Positions 8,982 through 15,650 of a stretch of DNA of 64,000 nt are shown here, piece after piece; the first letter of the stretch is position 1; each line of letters opens with the position of its first letter. Position numbers and translations under genes: made by a program. The notes under the pieces are model-generated. The model was not told the origin of the DNA and did not search any database. It saw only the letters and a program-made list of their open reading frames with translations. Origin of the DNA: Haloferax elongans ATCC BAA-1513 (lineage in GTDB: Archaea > Halobacteriota > Halobacteria > Halobacteriales > Haloferacaceae); the NCBI RefSeq assembly GCF_000336755.1, contig NZ_AOLK01000024.1, positions 124,001 to 188,000 on the forward strand. The letters are read 5' to 3'.

Positions 8982-9995
8982 TTACGCCGTTGCGCCCGCT
9001 CGCATGCTGTGTAAGCCGTCTTCGCCAGTCGCGTCGAGCAGTTCGCGGTAGCGCTTCCGAATCGTCACCTCGCTGATGTCGGTCGCCTCGCTGACTTCGC
9101 TTTGGGTCAGTTCTTCGTCCGCGATGAGCGCACCGGCGTAGATGGCCGCGGCGGCAAGTCCGACCGGGCTCTTTCCGCTGTGGATACTCTCTCGTTTCGC
9201 CGTCTGGAGGAGCGTCCGAGCGTATCGCTCGACTGCGTCGTCGACACCGAGTTCGGAGACGAACCGCGGGAGGTACTGCGCCGGGTCCGCGGGCCGAATG
9301 TCGAGTCCCAGTTCACGGGAGATGTAGCGGTAGGTTCGCGTGAGTTCCAATTTGTCGACGCGGGAGACGTGCTGGACTTCGTCGAGCGACCGCGGAACGC
9401 CGACCTGTCGCGCGGCGGCATAGATAGCCGCCGTGGCGACGCCCTCGATAGAGCGACCCGGAAGCAGGCCGTCGTCGAGTGCGCGGCGGTAGATGACCGA
9501 CGCAGTCTCGCGGACGGTGTCTGGGAGACCGAGCGCCGAACCCATGCGCTCGACTTCGCCGAGCGCTTGTTTGAGATTCCGCTCTTTCGAGTCGCGGGTG
9601 CGATAGCGCTCGTTCCACGTGCGGAGTCGCTGCATCTTCTGGCGCTGCCGCGACGACAGGGAGTTTCCGTAAGCGTCACGGTCCTGCCAGCCGATGTTGG
9701 TCGACAGCCCGTTGTCGTGCATCAGGTTCGTCGTCGGCGACCCGACGCGGGATTTCTGGTCGCGCTCTGCGGCGTCGAACGCCCGCCACTCGGGACCGCG
9801 GTCGACAGCGTCCTCGCGGACGACTTCGCCCGTCTCGGGGTCGACCCACTCACCATGCTGTTCGTCGTAGACGAGGTCGTCGTCGTCCATCGCCGACTCG
9901 GCTCGCGTTCGCACGACGTCGCGTGACTCGCTGTTTGCGGACGACTCGACACGACTCCCTGCGGAACGCCAACTGATTCGCTTCGTCTCGGACAT
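8982..9995 (-). CDS. tfb: Transcription initiation factor TFB paralogue without zinc-ribbon cysteines
   Basis: An archaeal TFIIB homologue, about 337 residues from ATG 9995 (an upstream ATG at 10052 would include the promoter palindrome). Two cyclin-fold repeats are clear: the first spans roughly residues 110-210 (SIEGVATAAIYAAARQVGVPRSLDEV), the second 215-315 (SPVGLAAAAIYAGALIADEELTQSEVSEATDISEVTIRKRY, with the DNA-recognition helix). The B-reader/linker block DRGPEWRAFD is present. The N-terminal ribbon (VYDEQHGEWVDPETGEVV) is recognisable, but the positions that normally hold four Zn-binding Cys are not Cys; the protein has no cysteine at all. It is therefore probably an alternative TFB that recruits polymerase differently, or needs a partner. 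Confidence 0.9.
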   Translation of the reverse strand: MSETKRISWRSAGSRVESSANSESRDVVRTRAESAMDDDDLVYDEQHGEWVDPETGEVVREDAVDRGPEWRAFDAAERDQKSRVGSPTTNLMHDNGLSTNIGWQDRDAYGNSLSSRQRQKMQRLRTWNERYRTRDSKERNLKQALGEVERMGSALGLPDTVRETASVIYRRALDDGLLPGRSIEGVATAAIYAAARQVGVPRSLDEVQHVSRVDKLELTRTYRYISRELGLDIRPADPAQYLPRFVSELGVDDAVERYARTLLQTAKRESIHSGKSPVGLAAAAIYAGALIADEELTQSEVSEATDISEVTIRKRYRELLDATGEDGLHSMRAGATA

Positions 9996-10038
9996 TGAGG
10001 TACCTCTTCGTTCCGGCGTCTGGCTAATGGAATCTCGT

Positions 10039-10052
10039 TTGGGACATTCCAA
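10039..10052. promoter_or_regulatory. TTGG-N6-CCAA promoter palindrome (copy 2, TFB promoter)
   Basis: On the gene strand this reads TTGGAATGTCCCAA. It lies 44 nt upstream of the TFB start at 9995. The bases after it on the gene strand (ACGAG) are the same as those after the copy in front of the SUI1 gene. Confidence 0.65.
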
Positions 10053-10069
10053 CTGGACAGTCTATCGGG

Positions 10070-10861
10070 CTACTTCGCGAGGAAGGAATCGACTGCCGCG
10101 ACGACGCGTTCCGGGGTCTCACTGGGGCCGCTGTGGCTGACGCCGTCGAATTCGACGAACCGACTTCGGGGCAGTGTTTCGTGAACACTGCGGGCGCTCT
10201 CGCGGAGGAAGTCCGGGCCAGCGGTCCCTGAGAGGACGAGAACCGGAGCATCTACGTCGAGTTGGTCGGGGAGTCGGTACTGTTCGACAGCGCGGTTCAT
10301 TCGAATGACTTCCTCGACGAGGTCGACACACTGGGGCCACACCGGCCAGTCGTCGAGCCACGCGTCGAGGTCGGCGAGACCATCCGGGTGGAGCACCATC
10401 TCGATGTAGCGTTTGATAGCCTCGCCGGGGCGACCGACCTCGACCAAATCTGCCATTCGGTCGGCGAGGTCGGCCTCGCGGCGGAAGTCGTCTGGGAGAA
10501 TCGCCGGTTCGTAGGCGACCACTGCCTCGACATCTACCTCGCTGGCTGCCTCGATAGCCGTGAGTGCGCCGAAAGAGTGCCCAAACAGGATTGGGTCGCC
10601 ATCGACGGCGTCGGCGAGTGCCCGGACGTAGTCGACTTCTCGCGCCAGTACGTCGGCAGCGCTTGTCTCCTCGGGGTCGTCGAGACAGGTGCCGAACCCC
10701 GGTCGCTGGGGGACGACTGCGGCGTAGTCGTCCAGGTGGGGAAGGACCGGATGCCAGTACTCTTTGGGGGCCATTCCCCCGTGGAGCAACAGCATCGGTT
10801 GTCCGTCGCCGTGTCGTTCGTACGCAACCTCGATTTCGTCGACCGAGTGTGATGACTGCAT
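10070..10861 (-). CDS. Alpha/beta hydrolase
   Basis: A 263-residue alpha/beta-hydrolase-fold enzyme without signal peptide. The oxyanion-hole block LLLHGG is at residues 24-29. The nucleophile elbow GHSFG puts the catalytic Ser near residue 96. VLVLSG precedes the likely acid, and DGVSHSGPSE near residue 240 holds the probable catalytic His. A helical cap lies between about 125 and 195. Substrate is unknown (ester, lactone or haloalkane are all possible for the fold). It has no TTGG-N6-CCAA element at its promoter and so may not belong to the regulon of its neighbours. Confidence 0.85.
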   Translation of the reverse strand: MQSSHSVDEIEVAYERHGDGQPMLLLHGGMAPKEYWHPVLPHLDDYAAVVPQRPGFGTCLDDPEETSAADVLAREVDYVRALADAVDGDPILFGHSFGALTAIEAASEVDVEAVVAYEPAILPDDFRREADLADRMADLVEVGRPGEAIKRYIEMVLHPDGLADLDAWLDDWPVWPQCVDLVEEVIRMNRAVEQYRLPDQLDVDAPVLVLSGTAGPDFLRESARSVHETLPRSRFVEFDGVSHSGPSETPERVVAAVDSFLAK

Positions 10862-10998
10862 TGCACTCCGTGTTGGGCCGTGCCCCGGCTAAGCCGTTCT
10901 CTCAGTGGTTCGGCCGTTTAAGTGGTGGCGGGAATCACGGGGGCTGCGTCTCGATGCCGCTTCGACACGTCCATCACTTTCGAGAGGGACCGGAGTCC

Positions 10999-11685
10999 AT
11001 GGGACTCGTCGCCGAGTTCGAGATTGATTGCGATGCACTCCCGCTCACTGGGGTCGCCGCGGCGGTACCCGAAGCGACGGTCGTCCTCCAACTCCAGTTC
11101 AACCACGGTCCCCGGCCGATGTTTCTCGTCACCGTGACCGACGGGCCAAAACAGGCCGTCGAACAGGCGTTCGACGACGCCTACGATGTCGCGGAGTGGT
11201 CGCTCGTCGGAACGGCCGGAGCGACGCGACGCTATCAGGCACGGCCAGCCCTGAGTTTCGAAGCACAACTCGGCGACGCTATCGACGACCTTGGCGAACT
11301 CGAAGCCCTCGCTCGGGCCGACGCCATTATCGAACGAATCGAAGTCCAGAAAGACGGGTGGAGACAGACCGGGTGGTTCGCTGACCGCGAGGAGTTCGGC
11401 GCGTTCTCGTCGTTCTGGCAGCACCACGCCGGATTTCGACTGTGTCGTCTTACCCATGACGGCGAGTCCGAATCGTCCGGGAGCGGCTTGACCGACTGTC
11501 AACAGGAGGCGCTCCGAATCGCCTACGAACGCGGCTACTTCGAAATCCCGCGCCGAACGTCGCTCGAAGAAATCGCGACAGAACTCGGTATCTCTCCCTC
11601 GTCGGCGTCCGAGCGGCTCAGGCGAGCGCAAACGCAACTCGTCGAAGAGACAGTCGCACCGACGTGGCCGCCGCTTCCCGACTAA
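10999..11685 (+). CDS. HTH_10 (bacterio-opsin activator type) regulator
   Basis: About 228 residues from ATG 10999; an earlier in-frame ATG at 10954 would add 15 residues. The N-terminal ~150 residues form the ligand-sensing-like domain usual in short Bat-family proteins (opening GLVAEFEIDCDALPL). The C-terminal HTH_10 domain is clear: LTDCQQEALRIAYERGYFEIPR, then TSLEEIATELGISPSSASERLRRA, the helix-turn-helix. It is convergent with the SUI1 gene. The signal it senses is unknown. It is a candidate, with its neighbour at 12076, for the protein that binds the TTGG-N6-CCAA element. Confidence 0.87.
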   Translation: MGLVAEFEIDCDALPLTGVAAAVPEATVVLQLQFNHGPRPMFLVTVTDGPKQAVEQAFDDAYDVAEWSLVGTAGATRRYQARPALSFEAQLGDAIDDLGELEALARADAIIERIEVQKDGWRQTGWFADREEFGAFSSFWQHHAGFRLCRLTHDGESESSGSGLTDCQQEALRIAYERGYFEIPRRTSLEEIATELGISPSSASERLRRAQTQLVEETVAPTWPPLPD

Positions 11686-11700
11686 GCTACGGGCGAGTGC

Positions 11701-12006
11701 TTAGAGTTCGACGTCGAACCCTTCGTCGCGGAGGGCAGCTTCGAGACGCGCTCCGTGTTCTCCTTGGAGTTCGATAGCGCCGTCGTCTGAAACCGTTCCA
11801 CCGACCGCGAGTTGGCTTTTCAGCGTCGACGCGAGCGACGCGAGTTCGTCCGCCGGGAGGTCGAGTCCGGCGACGATAGTGACGGGCTTTCCGTACCGGC
11901 GGGTGTCGACGCGAATCGAGGCACGCTGGTTCGACCGGGCGAGGTCGTCTTCGATTCCGAGGTCGTCTGGCAAGCCGGTGATGTCGCTGAATGTGTCCTT
12001 TGCCAC
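11701..12006 (-). CDS. eIF1/SUI1-family (YciH-like) translation factor
   Basis: About 101 residues from the GTG at 12006 (VAKDTFSDITGLP). Upstream frame as far as TTG 12057 is open but would run through the promoter palindrome. The SUI1 domain fills the C-terminal two thirds: VDTRRYGKPVTIVAGLD, then LASTLKSQLAVGGTVSDDG and IELQGEHGARLEAALRDEGF. The protein family acts in start-codon selection on the small ribosomal subunit. Haloarchaea normally carry more than one copy, and this one shares a promoter element with an alternative TFB, which suggests a condition-specific role. Confidence 0.88.
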   Translation of the reverse strand: MAKDTFSDITGLPDDLGIEDDLARSNQRASIRVDTRRYGKPVTIVAGLDLPADELASLASTLKSQLAVGGTVSDDGAIELQGEHGARLEAALRDEGFDVEL

Positions 12007-12043
12007 ACTCCTGAGTAGGAAGGGAGAGCCAATGACGACTCGT

Positions 12044-12057
12044 TTGGAATGTACCAA
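12044..12057. promoter_or_regulatory. TTGG-N6-CCAA promoter palindrome (copy 3, SUI1 promoter)
   Basis: TTGGAATGTACCAA lies 38 nt upstream of the GTG start at 12006. On the gene strand the palindrome is followed by ACGAG, as at the TFB promoter. No good TATA box is visible downstream of it, which fits an activator-dependent promoter. Confidence 0.65.
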
Positions 12058-12075
12058 TCCGAGGGAGAACCCTGA

Positions 12076-12849
12076 TTAGGCGCTGAGTTCGAGTTCGGCA
12101 GGGTCGATGCGGTCTTCGACTTCGGTGCCAAGCGTGTCGGAGACGAACTGCTGGGCTAACCACGCCTCGGCGCGCGTCAGGCGGTACTGGAGCGTCGAGT
12201 TCGGCACGTCGAGTTCGTTCGAAATCTCTTGGACGGTGTTGCGTCGCGGCGTCTCGTAGTACCCGTATTCGACCGCTGCTTCGAGGGCGGCCTGTTGCTC
12301 CGGCGGGAGGCCGTCCGGACCGACGCCCGCTTCGAGCCAGCACTCGGGTTCGCTGATGCGCTGGACGCTGAGCGAGAGGTCGTCGCTCAGCGCATCGTGG
12401 ACCTCTTCGTAAATCTCGCCGACCGTGTCGTCGTCGTCGATGAGGAGTCGCCACTGATACTGGTTGCCCCGACGCTCGGCTTGCATCAGGAGGCCGTCGC
12501 CGATGTGTTTCGCCGCGATGTGCGGAATCGAGTGGACGCCGTCGCCCTCCTCGCGGAAGGAGTAGACGATTCGCTTGTCGGGGGTGCGAGAGAGAACTTC
12601 GAAATCCCACTCGACGACCGGCGCGCCACACATTCCCTTGACGCCGTCGCAGTGGGTGACGTATTCGGTGATGTCGTCGAACTGTTCGAGAACCTCGGTC
12701 GGCCCCGTAAGCCGGTCGAGACGCCACATCGACTCGCTTGTCGCGTGGATGGCCATCGTCTTCGAGTGCAACCCCGGATTCTCGATGAAGAGGTCCATCA
12801 ACTCGTCGACGCCCTCCTCGTATTCGATAGTAAAGACGAACTCGCGCAT
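12076..12849 (-). CDS. HTH_10 (bacterio-opsin activator type) regulator, likely autoregulated
   Basis: About 257 residues from ATG 12849 (MREFVFTIEYEEGVDEL). An ATG at 12885 exists upstream, but TATA-like ctatag at 12875-12880 places transcription start at the chosen codon. The N-terminal ~190 residues form a variable sensory domain. The C-terminal HTH_10 domain reads LPPEQQAALEAAVEYGYYETPR and NTVQEISNELDVPNSTLQYRLTRAE. Its own promoter carries the only perfect copy of the local palindrome, so it is my first candidate for the factor that recognises it. Ligand unknown. Confidence 0.87.
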   Translation of the reverse strand: MREFVFTIEYEEGVDELMDLFIENPGLHSKTMAIHATSESMWRLDRLTGPTEVLEQFDDITEYVTHCDGVKGMCGAPVVEWDFEVLSRTPDKRIVYSFREEGDGVHSIPHIAAKHIGDGLLMQAERRGNQYQWRLLIDDDDTVGEIYEEVHDALSDDLSLSVQRISEPECWLEAGVGPDGLPPEQQAALEAAVEYGYYETPRRNTVQEISNELDVPNSTLQYRLTRAEAWLAQQFVSDTLGTEVEDRIDPAELELSA

Positions 12850-12886
12850 GTTGCTGGTGTATTCGGCTCCATGCCTATAGCCTTGG

Positions 12887-12900
12887 TTGGAATATTCCAA
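12887..12900. promoter_or_regulatory. TTGG-N6-CCAA promoter palindrome (copy 4, perfect 14-mer)
   Basis: TTGGAATATTCCAA is a perfect 14-bp palindrome. It ends 38 nt upstream of the HTH_10 start at 12849 and 7 nt upstream of the ctatag TATA element, so it abuts the BRE. Confidence 0.72.
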
Positions 12901-12936
12901 CTGGCTTGCTGCAGAGTGCTCGCGCAGCGACAGGTC

Positions 12937-12950
12937 TCGGAATACTCCAA
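12937..12950. promoter_or_regulatory. TTGG-N6-CCAA-like promoter element (copy 5)
   Basis: TCGGAATACTCCAA matches 13 of the 14 positions fixed in copy 4 apart from central variation, and lies 40 nt upstream of the ATG at 12990. Together with copy 4 it forms a divergent promoter pair, 37 bp apart. Confidence 0.58.
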
Positions 12951-12989
12951 GCGAGGACTGAGGGGCCTTGCGAACGAAGAACGAATCGG

Positions 12990-13400
12990 ATGAGCGACCG
13001 ATGGGCCACCCTCACCGACGCGCCGCTTTCGTGTTACGACTGCGGGCACTCGTACTGGTACGTCGGCGACGGACCACACGACGGACGCTGCCCACGTTGC
13101 GGTTCGCGACTTGTCTCACCCGCAGGCGACCTCCGAATCGTGAACACGCAACCGGTCGATGCCGAAGACGACACAGCAGGCGTCCAACTCGTCGGACGCG
13201 ACGACTCGGGGCGGCTGTTTCAGTACTGGCTCTGCACGGATAGCGACGAGCGTGCCCGCTGCACCCGAATCGACATCTGCGGCAACCGAGTTCCGCACGG
13301 AGACGAAGGCGGATACCCACCCGAATTCTTCCCACCGGCAGTTCAAGACGCCGCCACCGAGGCCGGACTGGTCGTTCCAGACGGACCATACGGCGAGTGA
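12990..13400 (+). CDS. Small zinc-ribbon protein
   Basis: A 136-residue protein starting MSDRWATLTDAPLSCYDCG. The start is chosen because the frame upstream runs through the promoter. CYDCG (residues 15-19) and CPRCG (residues 35-39) form a C4 zinc ribbon near the N-terminus. The rest is acidic, with three more Cys (CTDSDERARC, then ICG). There is no HTH or TM segment. It is divergent from an HTH_10 regulator and carries the same promoter element. Function is not recognised; nucleic-acid or protein binding is likely for such ribbons. Confidence 0.72.
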   Translation: MSDRWATLTDAPLSCYDCGHSYWYVGDGPHDGRCPRCGSRLVSPAGDLRIVNTQPVDAEDDTAGVQLVGRDDSGRLFQYWLCTDSDERARCTRIDICGNRVPHGDEGGYPPEFFPPAVQDAATEAGLVVPDGPYGE

Positions 13401-13502
13401 CAGTCAGGCGGTGTCAGCCCCCCAATCCACCTCGGTGGCAAAAATTTCAACTCGGAGAGTGATTGCGTGAACTATACCAACCAGAGTCCCCACTGATACC
13501 GT

Positions 13503-14051
13503 ATGTCACACGACAGGGTGACGGTCTCACTCGACGCCGACGCTCGGGCGGCGCTCGAAGACCTGACGAGCCGCACCGGCGTCGGGCAAAGCGAGATGGT
13601 TCGCCGGGCGCTCGCGTTCTACGCCGCGAACTTTCAGGCGGCAACCACCGATACCAGCGCGAACCTGCAAGATTACCACGAGATGCTCTCGGGGGGCGAA
13701 CACGTCCTCCTCGACATCGACTTCCTGCACTGCTTTCTCGACTTCGTCGAGGGTGAAGACGGCAAACCCGACCCGAAGTTCCTCGAAGGTGCCGACCAAG
13801 TATCGGACTACCACGCCCACGAATACGACGGCGAGTTTGACTCACTCGGTGAGCTACTGGAGTGGCTCTCGCTCTGTGGCTTTCTCACGGTTCGGCGGAG
13901 CGAAGAGAACACCTACCACGTCGTCTACCCGTCCGAGCAACTTCGGTGGTTCATGACCCGATTTATCGAACGGAGCGTCGTCAATCTCCCTTTCACCGTC
14001 GATATCGAAGAGGGGCTTACGAAGGTGCTGATGACCGAGACACCCAAGTGA
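13503..14051 (+). CDS. Ribbon-helix-helix (CopG/MetJ-type) regulator with C-terminal domain
   Basis: A 182-residue protein. Residues 1-45 are a ribbon-helix-helix DNA-binding domain: DRVTVSLDADARAALEDLTSRTG, then QSEMVRRALAFYA. The remaining ~130 residues are an uncharacterised acidic alpha/beta domain (DIDFLHCFLDFVE, LLEWLSLCGFLTVRR, LRWFMTRFIERSVVNLPFTVDIEEG). This second domain may sense a ligand. It lies 135 bp upstream of the Liv/Hyu operon on the same strand, and a block of phased TTCAT repeats lies between, so it is the obvious candidate regulator of that operon. This is an inference from position. Confidence 0.78.
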   Translation: MSHDRVTVSLDADARAALEDLTSRTGVGQSEMVRRALAFYAANFQAATTDTSANLQDYHEMLSGGEHVLLDIDFLHCFLDFVEGEDGKPDPKFLEGADQVSDYHAHEYDGEFDSLGELLEWLSLCGFLTVRRSEENTYHVVYPSEQLRWFMTRFIERSVVNLPFTVDIEEGLTKVLMTETPK

Positions 14052-14065
14052 CTGCGACCTATTTA

Positions 14066-14097
14066 TTCATTCTTCATACTCGTTCATAACTATTCAT
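14066..14097. repeat. Four TTCAT repeats, mostly helically phased
   Basis: TTCAT occurs at 14066, 14073, 14083 and 14093, the last three exactly 10 bp apart and each followed by A. Direct repeats on one face of the helix are a common target for ribbon-helix-helix proteins. The block lies between the RHH gene and the Liv/Hyu operon, about 60 bp upstream of the operon TATA box. Confidence 0.5.
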
Positions 14098-14156
14098 ACG
14101 CGGTCGACACCACCTCATACGGCGCACACACGCCATGAGACACGATAACAAGAGAC

Positions 14157-14162
14157 TATATA
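14157..14162 (+). promoter_or_regulatory. TATA box of the Liv/Hyu operon
   Basis: TATATA in ctatatagg lies 25-30 nt before the ATG at 14187. This is the spacing expected for a leaderless haloarchaeal transcript and supports this start codon. Confidence 0.7.
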
Positions 14163-14186
14163 GGCCCGCCATACAGAGGCATTAGC

Positions 14187-15539
14187 ATGTCAGAGGGTGA
14201 CAGATTCCAAGACGCGCTCAGACGGCGGCGGTTCATGCGGCTCGCTGGAATGGCGGGCGTCGCTGGGCTGGCGGGATGTATCGGACAAGAAGACGTCCAA
14301 GAAGGCGGAAACACCGGCGGAAGCGGTGACAGTGGAAACGGTGGCGACTCCGGCGGCGACACCACCGAAAGCGGCGGTGGTGGCGACGAATCCAGCGGAG
14401 AACCCGTCGACGTGGGCGTGGTCATCCCGTTCAGCGGCGACCTCTCGGACTTCGGCGGTCCGATGATGAACGCGCTGCGGATGGCTCAAAAGGACATCAA
14501 CGCGGCTGGCGGCCCCCTCGGTCGGGAACTCAAGCTTCACGACGAGGACTCGGGTACCGACTCGACGCAGGGCGTCAACGCGGCGAACAAGCTCGTCGAC
14601 ACCAACGGCGTGAGCGCGGTCATCGGCGCCGTCTCGTCGGGCGTCACGATTTCCATCGCGAAGTCGGTCACAATCCCGAACGAGGTCCTGCACATCACCT
14701 CGGCGTCCTCGTCGCCGAGTATCAGCACGCTCGACGACGACGACCTCGTGTTCCGAACGCGGACGAACGACCGCTTCGTCGCCAAGGTGATGGCGAGAAT
14801 CATCGAAGACCAGGGCGTCGAGAAGGCGTCGGTCGTCTTCATCAACAACGACTTCGGCGAGGCGCTCGCCGATACGTTCGAATCGTCGTTCTCGGGGACG
14901 ACCACGACCACGGTCGGATACGAATCCGGCCAGTCGTCCTACCAGCAGGTCCTCGCGAAGGCGTTCGAGGACGACCCCGGATTCGTCGCGTTCGCGGGCT
15001 ACCCCGAAAGCGGGACGACCATGCTCAGCCAGTGGGCCGAAGAGGGCTACGGCGGCAACTGGGTGCTGCACACCAGTCTGCTCTCAGAGGACGTTATCTC
15101 GAACGTCGGCGCGGAAGTTATGAACGACATGTACGGCGTCCGAACCAAGCCACCGAGCGGCGGCGCGACCGAGTCGTTCGTCTCCGACTACCAGGAGGCC
15201 TACCCCGACGCGCAGGTGTTCGACCCCTACTCGTGGAACTCCTACGACGCACTCGTCTCGTACGCGCTCGCCGTCGAGAAGGCCGGAACCACCGACGCCG
15301 CCGAGGTCAAGAAAGCGATGCGCGAGGTCTCGAACTCGCCCGGAGAGGCCGTCGGCTACACCGAGTTCGGTGCTGGCGCGGATAAAATCGGTGCTGGCAC
15401 GGACATCGACTACAGCGGCCCCAGCGGCAACGTCAACTACGACGACAACGGGGACGTGGCGAGTGACATGGTCATCGTCCAGGTCGAAGACGGGACGTTC
15501 GCGAACAAGGACACGATTCCGGCAGACGAACTCGTCTAA
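14187..15539 (+). CDS. Liv-type ABC importer substrate-binding lipoprotein, first gene of the hyu operon
   Basis: A 450-residue periplasmic-binding protein of the Leu/Ile/Val (amide/urea) family. It has a Tat lipoprotein signal (RRRRFMRLAGMAGVAGLAGC, with the lipobox Cys near residue 31), then a Gly/Ser/Asp-rich linker to about 72. The mature fold opens DVGVVIPFSGDLSDFGGPM. Further family blocks are ASVVFINNDFGEALADTF and FVAFAGYPESGTTM. It is the first gene of an apparent operon with hyuA, hyuB, an MFS gene and livHMGF. This suggests its ligand is a hydantoin, 5-oxoproline or related cyclic amide, rather than a branched-chain amino acid. Confidence 0.88.
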   Translation: MSEGDRFQDALRRRRFMRLAGMAGVAGLAGCIGQEDVQEGGNTGGSGDSGNGGDSGGDTTESGGGGDESSGEPVDVGVVIPFSGDLSDFGGPMMNALRMAQKDINAAGGPLGRELKLHDEDSGTDSTQGVNAANKLVDTNGVSAVIGAVSSGVTISIAKSVTIPNEVLHITSASSSPSISTLDDDDLVFRTRTNDRFVAKVMARIIEDQGVEKASVVFINNDFGEALADTFESSFSGTTTTTVGYESGQSSYQQVLAKAFEDDPGFVAFAGYPESGTTMLSQWAEEGYGGNWVLHTSLLSEDVISNVGAEVMNDMYGVRTKPPSGGATESFVSDYQEAYPDAQVFDPYSWNSYDALVSYALAVEKAGTTDAAEVKKAMREVSNSPGEAVGYTEFGAGADKIGAGTDIDYSGPSGNVNYDDNGDVASDMVIVQVEDGTFANKDTIPADELV

Positions 15540-15650
15540 CACACATGTTCCATCTTTCCGACGTACGCAACACAGCCCAGTCACGACTGTCGCGAAGGTC
15601 GCGCCGCCGACCGTCGCGAGACCCCCGCTCACGACCGGTACGGAGGTCCT

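Noticed and set aside
13467-13480. A sixth TTGG-N6-CCAA-like element before the RHH gene
   Set aside because: Only the CCAA half is present (GTGA-ACTATA-CCAA) and it is 23 nt, not about 40 nt, from the ATG; ctatacc is better read as the TATA box.
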